Shown here one piece after another: positions 1 through 12,000 of a DNA stretch of 20,137 bases. Numbering within the stretch: the stretch's first letter is position 1; each line of letters opens with the position of its first letter. Under the pieces are notes generated by a model that was given only the letters and a program-made list of their open reading frames with translations, was not told the origin of the DNA and did no database searches. This stretch comes from a virus: positions 22,618 through 42,754 of the IMG/VR virus record IMGVR_UViG_3300030107_002661; one strand, written 5' to 3'. The position numbers were made by a program, and so were the translations under genes.

Positions 1-1
1 T

Positions 2-3000
2 CAGGACTTCTCTTATGCTGTTAAATCTGCTGTTTCTATCAGCGATTGGAAAGAGATCCTTATTAAGAACGTTCACCCCGCATCATTTAAAGTATTTGGT
101 GAATTAAACCTTAATGAATATGGTGAAATTCCTAACAAAGAGACATTTTTCCAACTTACTAAGTCTGTTGAACTTGCACAGGAAGCGATTGTTCCTAATA
201 TTCAAAACTTTGCTCTTGTTGAACCAATTTACTCTGAGTTTAATAATACAGAAGTACTATTCAGACAGAAGAGATTAACATCTTCTGAGAATATTCTAAC
301 TTCTGTTGTACAACGTTTGGATGATATTTCTTCATTATTTGATGGTGAAAGAATTGCATTCCCTCTAACTGTTGATAGTAACAACGTTGTTGCTAATGCT
401 AATCAGTTAATGATTGTTCTTAACGGTGTTGTTCAGAACCCAGAAACTGCATTCCAGATTCAGCAAGACTCTATTGTATTCTCTGAACCTCCACAACCAC
501 CTGCAAGTGTTAAGTATGCAAATATTACTGTTAACCAGATTCAGACAGTTAAATTAACATTCACTAATATTAGTGGAATATTCCCTTCTGTTGGTAATCA
601 ATTAGTTGGTTCTAGTTCTGCTGCTAAATTAACAGTAACTTCAGTTGTTGGTAATGATATATTTGGATTTATTACTGATGGCACATACATTATTGGAGAA
701 TTGGTAAATGTTAGTGCAACTGGTTTCTCTGCTACTTTAGAATCTCAATCTAATGTTACAAATATTGGATTATTCGTATTTAATGAGAATATCACTAACT
801 TAACTGGTGATACAGCAAAGGTAGAACAGATTAACTTAGAAAGAGGTCAAGAAACTCCACTTGCTAAACTTCGTTATTCAGTTGGTACATCTACTACTGA
901 TGTTGAACTTGTTCCTGTAACTGGTGCTGAAGCAGCACTTCCTGCTAATACATTTGCAGTAACTAAGAAATATCAGTTTGGATCAGAAATATTCCTAGTT
1001 AATAGTATTACTGATAATGCTAGTTCCACAACTCTTGGTGTAACTAGAGCACAGGATGGTACTTCTGCAGTTGCTCAATTACAAGATACTCCTGTTTATG
1101 GTACTGATATATTAGTTACTGATAAACTAACATTAAGTAAAACTGCTGGTACTTATCAATCTACTCCTGGTTTATTTGATATTCAATTAAATGATTACAT
1201 TATTGGTGCTGCATCTGGAGTTGTTGCTCAGGTAACTGCAACTTCAGCATATCAAGATCCTACAACTAATGAATTTATCGGACAGGTTAATATATCTGAA
1301 GGATCATCATTCTTTGGTTTATTATTCAACAGAATTACATCAACATCTTATCCAAACGTAGTTTTAGATGATATTTCTAAATCTCAGATTAGTATTGTTG
1401 ATTATACTGATAATACTACTTCCTTCGACTTAAGTTTCCCTGCTAATGAGCAGATTAATAACTTTATTCTTCCATACGACAATAAAGTTGGAACTTTCTC
1501 TGAAGGTGAGAATATTAGAAATTATAAGATTGACTATGGTAATAATAGTGGAGATTTTACTGCTACTGAAAATGCTAGAGTTAGAAAATTATCATTTACT
1601 GATAAGCAAGGTACTGGATTCTTTAATACTGGACAAGTAATTAGAACAAGAGATACTAAGGCTGAAGTTATTGGATTCAATCAAGCACGTAGTATTGTTT
1701 ATCTTGGAAAAATTGGTAGGACATTAGCAACTGGTAAAGATTATTTTGATTTCAAATTTAACGGAAATGCACAATTAGATACTGCTCAGAAGAAGTATGG
1801 TACTACATCACTTTTACTTGATGGTGCTAATGATTATGTTAGAAATACTTTAAATCAAGCAGAACTTGCTTTTGGTACTGGTGCTCTTACTGTTGAATTT
1901 TATGTTCGACCAACTGCTGCAGCATTAAGTGGAACTGCAACTCTTATTGATACTAGAGCATCAGGTGCAACTGAAGTTGCTCTTAGATTATATCTACAGG
2001 CAGGTCAAATTCGTTGGAATGTTAATGGATCTGATCTTGTAAACTCTGGTGCTACAACACTTTCTGCTGATACTTGGTATAACATCACTTATGTTAGATC
2101 TAGTACTACAGGTAAGATTTACTTAGATGGTGTTGAAGTAGGAACTGGTACTGATAGTTCTACATATGTTGCTAAACCAATTACTATTGGTGCTGACTAT
2201 GCTAATATTAATGGATTTACTGGTCATATTGACGAATTAAGAATATCTAACACTAACAGATATAACGCAGCATTCACTCCTGTTGTTGGTATTTTCCAAG
2301 GAGATGCTAATACAAAAGTACTAGTTCACTTTGATGGTATTGATAAACAGACCTTTACTGAAGATTGGTCTGGTGCTGAAGGATTTACAAATGGAGAATT
2401 CTTCAATAATGATGCTATTGCTTCATCTTCTCGTTTTGCTGGAGTTCATACTTATACTGGTGGAACATCAACAAATGCTATTACAATAACTGCTGGTAGT
2501 GTTCAAAAAGATGTAACTGCTGCCACATACAATCATGTATCTGGTGATTTAGAATTAACGATTGGATCTCATAGTTATACAACTAGTGATACATTAACTA
2601 TTGGTGCTGATAAATTATCATTTACTTGTGCTTTAGATGCTAATGCTACTACTCATACATATCCAAGATCAACTGATCCAGCATTCCTTACTGCATTAGC
2701 AATTTCATCTGTAACATCAACAACGGTTACAGTTAATGTTGGTGCTGCAGGAGCTCCTCGTGGATTCGTAGGTAACTCACAGAGATATTATAATGCTGCT
2801 GATTTGATTGTAGCAAATAAAGAATTTATTGCTAAAGAGACAGTATATCTTGTTAATCAGAAATTCCCTAATTTCACTACTATTAACGGTGATGCTAACT
2901 GTGAAGATGATGTTAAAGACATTTTAGATGCTCTTGTAGGTGACCTTCGTAATGGTGGTAATAATAAGATTTGGGATGCATCAGCACTTTATGTTGATAG

Positions 3001-6000
3001 AACAGATACTAATAATATTAAACTTAATCATGTAGAGACTGAAATTAATGAGACTATCTGGGCATATGGTAAAGCAAATGAAATTGTTGAATATATTGCT
3101 ACTAATAGTATTTGGGATATCCAAGGTGATCATGGATTGCTTCAGAAGACAGATACTACAATTACTGATTCTTCTAACCCAACATACACTCAAGTAACTC
3201 CAACAGGAGCAGAATATACTGCTTCTACTGGTGAATTAAAGATGACTGTTTCTGGTCATGGTTTAGTTGGTCCATCAGCATTAACAGCAACAGGAGCAAC
3301 TTATAATGCTTCTACAGGTGTTTTGGTTGTTACATCTAATGGTCATGGTCTTGTAAATGGCGATAAAGTTCAACTTGAAGATAATTCATTAACATTCACT
3401 TGTTCGATGGATGATAATCGTACAGAACATACATATCCAAGAATTTCTGATCAAGCAAGTACTGGTTGGATGGAAGTTTCTAATAAGACTACTAACACAT
3501 TTGAAATTAATGTTGGTAAGTCTCCTCTAATCGTTTATAACCCAACTGGTGCAACTTATGATGGTACAACTGGATACCTTAAGATGCAAATTGGTGATCA
3601 TATATTGACACCTAAGACTAACATTAGAATGGCTAAAGAATCCTTATCATTTAAGTGTTCTATGGACGGTCTTCAGGCTACTAAGAAATATCCTAGAACT
3701 GTTGATTCGATTTACGATAAGTCTATACCAATCTTATTTGATGGTGAGTTACATACCGCATCTGGAGCATCTTATGTTCCAACAACAGGTAAGATGACTA
3801 TTACTTGTGGTAGAGGTTTAACTCCTACAGATGTATCATACGTAGCGTCTGCTGGTGTGATGAAAGTTACTGTCCCTAATCATGGATTAGTAAATGGAGA
3901 TAACGTAAGAATTTCTGATAATGCATTAACATTCACTTGTGGAATGGATGATCATTATAGTGAGCATAGTTATCCAAGATCTACTGATCCTAAGAGTGGA
4001 TTATCTATAGCAGTTTCTGGTGTAACTGCAAACACATTTGATATTAGTGTTGGAACTTCACCTATCGTTGCTCTTACACCTAATAGTGGATCCTATGATC
4101 CAACAACAGGTATGATGACCTTAGGATTCCCAACTAATCATAATCTTAGTGCTGGAACAAGTATAAGACTTAAGAAAGAATCCTTGAAGTTTAGTTGTGC
4201 ATTTGGTGGTGCTTCTGGCGATGCTGCTATTAAGTCATATCCAAGAACAACTGACCCATTTTATAGCAATTCACTTCTTATTGAATCAGTAACAAATACA
4301 ACTATTACTGTACAAGTTTTAACTACAGTTCCTTCTACTAATACAGACGCACATACTTTCGTTTCTGCAGACACAGGAGCAGTAACTACTGGTGGTGATT
4401 ATGTACATAAATTTGTTCGTGCTGTTACTAACGGTATTACTACACCTAAGCATGGATTTGCTAATAAAGATAGAATTAAGATTACTGATGGATCTTTAGT
4501 ATTTGATTGTGGTCTTGATGGTAATTCTACTGAGCATTCTTATCCAAGATCAACTGATCCTTATAGTGGAAGATGGTTATCTATCTCTAATGTAACAGAT
4601 CTAACTTTTGATGTAAATGTTGGTATTTCACCAGACACATCAGTTCATACTTTCAAATCTGCTGCTCCAAATGGTATTGTTAAACGTGATGGTAGCATAA
4701 CACTTGATATTGGTAAGTCACCCCAAATTGGATACGATCTTACTACTGCAACTTATGATGCTGCAACTGGTGATATGGTACTTACTGTTGCTGGAAGTCA
4801 CAATTTAACAACTGCTGGTGCTCTTCAGATTGCAGACAACGGTCTATCATTTACATGTACTATGGATGGTAATGCAACCACACATAGTTATCCAAGATTA
4901 ACTGATCCTGCACGTAAGAATGCACTTAAGATTAAGGCTGTTGGTACTTCAAATCTAACTGCAGCTGCTGGTACAACATATAATCCTACAACAGGTGTTC
5001 TTTCAATTACATCTAATGGTCATGGATTAACTGCAGCAACAACTAAGTCTGTAACTGATGCACAATATAATCCTGGAAATGGAAATCTAATATTAACAAG
5101 TGCTGCTCATGGATTTGTTAATGGTGATAGAGTAAAAATTGCTGACAATTCACTTACATTTACATGTGGTAAGGACAATCATGGTTCTACCCATACATAT
5201 CCAAGATCAACTGATCCTTCAAGTAATGCTTGGTTATTTGTTCAAAATGTTAGCACTAATAAGTTTACAGTTAATATTGGTAAGTCTCAAGACTTATCTG
5301 CTCATAGATTCATCTCTGCTACATCATCAAACATAAAGAAAGCAGAAGATGCAGTTAAATTTGATAACGAATCTTTAAGATTTACATGTGTTAAGGATAG
5401 CAACGGTAGCAACCATGATTATCCAAGAGCAACAGATCCTGTTGCTAATCAATGGATTCCTATTGATAGCAAAACTACAAATACATTCGATGTATTCGTT
5501 GGTAAGGCAAATGATGATAGTGCTGGTACTCATACATTCGTTTCAGCAGTTTCTAATGGAATTAAAAAGCAAACTGGTACAGTTACAGTTAACGTTGGTA
5601 TAACACCTACTACAACATATAATCCTTCTGCTGTCACATATACACCAACTACAGGTGATATGGCGATGACAATCGGTACTCATTATCTTCGTGGTGGATC
5701 AACACATACAGCATCTAATGCAACTTATGATGCTGGAGATGGTCTACTAGAAATTACTGTTGCAAATCATGGATTCTCAGTTGGTGATAGAGTTAAGTTT
5801 GCTGCTGACTCTCTTACATTCACATGTACGATGGATGGAAATACTTCTCAGAAGACTTATCCAAGAACTACAGATCCATCTTACAACAAGTATTTGGCAA
5901 TTACGAAAGTAACTGACAATACATTTACAGTTAATGTTGGAACTTCACCTATCGTTAATTACAACGTTAGTGCTGCTACATACGATCCAACATCAGGTGA

Positions 6001-9000
6001 TCTACAAATGACGATTGGATCACACTCATTTGATATTGGTGATAGCATCAAACTTGCTGATAATTCATTAACCTTCACTTGTGATTATAATAGTGATGGT
6101 AACACAACCAATAAGACCTACCCAAGGTCTACAGGTGCCTCTACAACAGGTAATAATGGTGCTGACTATGCATATAATACTGCATTACCTATTACAGCAA
6201 AAACTGCTACTCAGATTACAGTTAATGTGAACGGTGGACAGGGTGCTATTACAGATACTACTGCACATAACTTTGTTTCTGCAACTGCTGGTGCAGTAAT
6301 TACTGGTGGTGATTATGTACATACATTTGTACAGGCTTCAACTGATGGAATTACTAGAGCAGGTGATTCTATAAGACTTTCTAAAGAATCTCTAACATTC
6401 ACTTGTGATTATAACGGTGATGGTAACTCTACTAATAAGTTCTATCCTCGTTCAACTGGATCTAACTATCCAGGTGGTGCTGACCCAACTTACAATACTT
6501 CTACTCCAGTTCAAAATGTAGGTACTTCAAATCATACAGTAACTGCAGCAACATATGCTCCTACTACTGGAGTTATGACTCTTACTGTACCTGCTCATGG
6601 ATTTACTTCTTCCACAAATCATACAGTAACTGGAGCAACCTTTAATACCACAACTAGCATATTGAAATTAACTATTGCTGGTCATGGATTTAATGAAGGT
6701 GATAGGATTAAACTTAATGACGGATCATTAACATTTACTTGTAGTTTGGATAGTAACGCATCTAATCATGCTTATCCAAGATCAACTGATCCTATTAGTG
6801 GAAAATGGTTACCTATCACTAACGTAAACACAAATACTTTTGAGGTTAATGTTGGTAATTACTTCTTCGGTCAGTCAGCAATTTCCAATTCTTCTACACA
6901 CGCATTTGTTTCAGCAACTACTAATGGTCTTATTAAGGCGAATGATGCTGTTAAACTAGATGCTGAGTCAATAACATTTACATGTGCTAAAGATGCTAAT
7001 GCTTCTGATCATCAATATCCAAGACGTAGTGATCCTTCTTTCCAAGAATGGCTTCCAATCTCCAATATAACTCAGAATACATTTGATGTTAATGTTGGAC
7101 GTTCTAGTGATACTAGTGCTCATACATTCAAATCTGCATATGCAAATGGTCTTAAGAGACAAACTGGTGTAATTACAGTTAATGTTGGTATTTCTTCAGA
7201 TACAACCACACATAACTGGGTTGCTCCAACTAAATTAACACCTACTAATGCTGCATACAACCCAACAACGGGTGTTATGACTATTACAGTTAATGGTCAC
7301 GGTATGGAAAATGGTGAACAGATTAAGATTGATGATAGTGCTATTAAGTTAAGTTGTGCATTCGGTGGAGCATCAGGTTCTGCTGCACAGAAAGATTATC
7401 CAAGATCTACAGACCATGCTAGTGGAAGATGGTTAACAATTTCTAACGTTGCTACAAATACATTTGATGTTCAAGTTCTAGCATCTGCTCCTTCCACCAA
7501 TACAGATACTCATTCGTTTGTATCTGCTGTTGCTAATTCTATTACTAGAGGTATAATAAGAACTGGTGGTATTTACACACATACGTTTGTAAGTGCTAAG
7601 AAAAATGCTTTAGTTACAGGTGGTAGTTATCAGCATGAATTTATTGCTGGTACTAATTCATATACACCTTCTACTGCTGGATATGTTCCTGCAACAGGTG
7701 TTCTTACATTAACTATTAAGAATCATGGGTTTGAAAATGGAGATGCAATTAAACTTACTCCTAATTCATTAACATTCTACTGTGCAACTGGAGGTTCTGG
7801 TCAACCTAAGACTTATCCTCGTGCATTAGGTACTGGTGCAAATGCTGGATCTGCTGACCCTGCATATGATAATTATCTAATTATCTCTAACGTTACCACA
7901 GATACATTTACAGTTAACGTTGGAACTTCATCAGATACAACAACTCATACATTTGTTTCTGCTACATCCAATTGTGTTACTAGAGCAATAATACATACAG
8001 GTGGTGATTATGCACATACCTTCGTTTCTGCTGTTGCAAACGGTATTAAGAAACAAGGATCTGCAATTTCTATTGCTGCTGATGCTTTAAGATTTACATG
8101 TGATATTGACGATAATGCTACTAATCATGATTATCCTCGTGCTACAGACCCTGCTGCTAATTCAGCGTTAGCAATTACTAAGTACGATACAAATACATTT
8201 ACAGTTAACGTTGGTAAATTCATTCCTGGTACTGGAAATACGTTTGATACGTATAAGGAATTAACTCCAACATCTGCAACTTATGATCCTGCAAATGGAA
8301 ACTTAGTTATTAAGATTCCTAGTCATGGTTTAACAGTAGGTGATAAGATCACGATTGATGATGAATCTTTAGCATTCACATGTACGATGGATAGTGGACA
8401 ATCTACTAAGTATTATCCTCGTGACAATCATGATACACGTGCTTCTGGTAGAGAACTTGCTATTACTGCAGTAGATACTGGTGAATCAACAGCAGCAGAA
8501 GATCAGACAATTACAGTTAACGTTGGTGCTGCAGGTACAAATGTACAGTTTACTCCTAGTGCAGCAACATATGATGCTGAAACTGGTGAGATGACCTTAA
8601 CAATTGGTCAGCATGGTATTCGCCAAGGATCAAGTATTACTATTGCCAACTCTGGATTGAAGTTTACTTGTGGAATGGATGGTAATAGTTCTCAGAAAGA
8701 TTATCCTCGTGCTACAGATCCTTATGGTGGAACTAAGTCTATTCCTGTTACCCATGTAGGACACACACATCATACTGCTACTGGTGCTGCTTACACACCT
8801 GCAACTGGTGTTATGGTTATTACTAGTGCATCTCATGGATTCTCTAATGGTGATTATATTCAGATTGTTGATGAATCTTTGACTATGAGATGTGGTCTGG
8901 ATGGAAATACAACAGATCATGCATATCCTCGTAAAGGATTTGATTATCCAAGTGGAAGATGGTTGATCGTTTCTAACGTTGCTACTGATACTTTCCAAGT

Positions 9001-12000
9001 TAATGTTGGTATTTCTTCAGATACTTCTACTCACGTATTCAAATCTGCTAAAACAAAAGGCATCCGTAAGCAAAGTGGTGTAATTACAGTTAATGTTGGT
9101 GCATCACCAATTAAGGGATTTGATGTACAAGCTGCAACATATAACCCAACTTCGGGTGATATGGTTCTTACTATTGGTAATCACGGATTAACTACAGGTA
9201 CTAATATTAAACTTGCTAAAGAGTCTCTTATCTTCACTTGCGATTACAATAGTGATGGTAATACAACTCAGAAGAAGTATCCTCGTTCAAGTAGCGACTA
9301 TGTTTATAATATTCCTGTTGCCATTACTGCAACATCCTCTACCACAATTACTGTAAATGTTAATGGTGGACAAGGAGCAATTACTGATACAACAGTACAT
9401 AACTTTGTTGGTACAGTTAATCAATACACACCAACAGCAATATCATATAACCCAACAACGGGTGTTATGACTGTGACTGCTAATGGTCATGGTATGGTTA
9501 ATGGTGAACATATTAAGATTGCTGATAACTCACTTACATTTACTTGTGCTCATGATAGTGATGCTACTCAACACACATATCCTCGTGTAACTGATCCTGT
9601 AAGTAATAAGTGGATTCCTGTTTCTGGTGTAACTACAAATACATTTGATATTCAAGTTTTAGATTCAGTTCCTTCTACAAATATAACTGCACATAACTTT
9701 GTTTCTGCAACTACTAATTGTATTACAAGAGCAGTAGTTCAGACTGGTGGTGATTACTCACATACATTTGTATCTGCTGTTAGCAACTGTGTTTCTTATA
9801 GTCCAAATACCACACATACATTTGTAAGTGCTGGTTATGGATGTGTTAAGAAAATTCTTAACAGACATACATGGGTTTCTTCAGTAACTAATGGAGTTAC
9901 AGTTCTTGATTACACAACTGCAGATTGTGCAGATGTTCAAAATACTGCTGAGAACTTAATGAATATCCTTACGGATACTCTAACTGCTGCAAATGCTGCT
10001 GTACCTACAGATTACTTGGGAACTTTAAGGAAAAACGAACCTCCATTTGAATTCCTTGGTGGTAAAGTAGATACTTATTTTGAAGTTCCGTTCCCAGTAT
10101 CTTATCATGATGCTGCTACTGATATCATATACACAAATCAGATTGATGAGACTACTCTTGATAGATTCCGTGATGCTGCCAATTTACTACGTGCAAATTC
10201 TGGTCCTATTGTAGACAAAGCATCATTTGATATGCTTAATAGATATCCAGATCTTGCTCTAGAAATGCCTAGAAATACTGATGGATCTGGTAATGGTACA
10301 TTACAATGTAAGACAGATTTAGCATTAATTCTTCAAGAGTTTATTAAAGATATTGAGGTTGGTGGTAACTTTAATACAATTAATGTTGCTAAGTTCTACC
10401 TTGGTACTAATGACGAGATACAACATATTCGTCTACAATTATTCCAGTCTGTATATGCTCATGAACGTCTTGGCGTTTACATGAAGCAAGCAATTACAGG
10501 TGATCTTGATTACACAAATACTGATGATATTATTGTTGGTGACTGGGGTATTACAAATGATGGTGGTGGATGTGCAAACGTCAAGACTGCTATTGATAAC
10601 TTAATTACTGCTGTTAATGATCTTATTGCTCCTACATCTTTAGATTATGCTACTGCTGCTGATAGACTTTACTTTAACAGAAAGTATATCGCAGAAGAAA
10701 TTACTGGACTTACTACTGCAGAATTTACATATCCTCTCAATAATGTTAACTATAGTGCCTTTAATTATCCTGATGGTGCTAATGGTGAAGCAACATGCCA
10801 GAGAGATTTAAGACTTATTATCTTAGGAATTATTTCCGACTTACAAACAGGTGGTACTAATAGTACAATTTCTGCAATTGAAAAATATCTTGATTCACAA
10901 GGACAAATATCTCAAGTAGAGACTGAACTTCTTGCTACATTATATTCTATCGATCAACTTAAGATTATGTGTCAGAGAGCTGTTAAGAACGTACTTTACG
11001 ATCTTAATAGTGGACAGACTGATCCTAATTATGCTGCTCTTTATACAGACGAAACTGCATATAGAGACACTATAACTCCAACAAATATTCAAGTAGTGGT
11101 TGATAGGATTGGGGTTTTGGTTGATATTGCTGTTAATATTCTTGCTCCTGGAAAAGATGTTTCTAGAAGTGCTGCTAAGAATATTCTTTATAATAACAAC
11201 TACTATAAAGAAGAGATTACAACTATTGTAAATACTCAGTTTGGTGCTGGTTCTTGGACATATAACACATTTATAGATGAGTTAGTTTTAGACCTTGTTC
11301 ATGATATTATCACAACTGATGTAACAGATACTGCAATTGCATATAACGTTACTATTCAAGATGTTGTTGGTACATTTACCGTAGGTGAATTGATATTCGC
11401 TGATAATGGTGGAACTGCAAAAGTTCTAGAATTTAATCCTGAAAATAACTTCTTAGTTATTGGAAACTTTACTGGATCACCTTGGGGAATAGCAGATAGA
11501 ATAGAGGGTTATACTTCTAGTGCTCAAGCAGTCGTTTCTACTGCTGCTGTAAGTGGTGCTTATGTTTGGTACAACACTCCTGGAAATGTTAAGACTCTTG
11601 CTACTGCTAGAAATATTACTTCTAATATTACTGGACAGATTTCTGGTACGAACTTATATACTAACCCAGAAAAACATACAATTAATTGGGTTGGTAGTGA
11701 ATTAGTAATTACTGATGATGTGATTGCTTCTCCAGACTTTACAGTAACTGCTGAAAAATTAGCAGCATCTACAGTATCTGGTCTTCATGTTTTATACAGA
11801 GATTATAATCTAACAGCATTTGATACTTTTGATGATGAAAATATCAAGTGGGATGATACCACTAATAAATTTGATGAAGGTGCTATAAGTATTGATTCTG
11901 ATACTCAGCAATTTACATTCTCTGTTTTTGTTAAAGGTGCTGAATATACATCAATTAGATTGAAGATAACTCTTGATGATGGTACTGCTGCTGAACAGAA

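Noticed and set aside
317-319. TTG at 317 as the start of the giant gene
   Set aside because: The frame is open upstream to the window edge with conserved-looking protein sequence, and no ribosome binding site precedes the TTG.
1446-9000. Small open frames inside the giant gene in other frames and on the minus strand (for example 2981-3193, 5139-5336, 5388-5603, 6968-7162, 8630-8998)
   Set aside because: They lie wholly inside a strongly supported long frame, show no recognisable motifs, and several overlay the repeat units, so they are by-products of repetitive coding sequence.
3181-9905. CRISPR array or DNA satellite
   Set aside because: Spacing varies from 222 to 438 nt, the repetition is at protein level and in frame throughout, and there are no constant short repeats with unique spacers.
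10000-11340. Tape-measure protein, from the helical content of this region
   Set aside because: The helical stretches are short domains between beta-rich lectin and fibre modules, and the gene lies beside a gp8-like gene, not in a tape-measure position.
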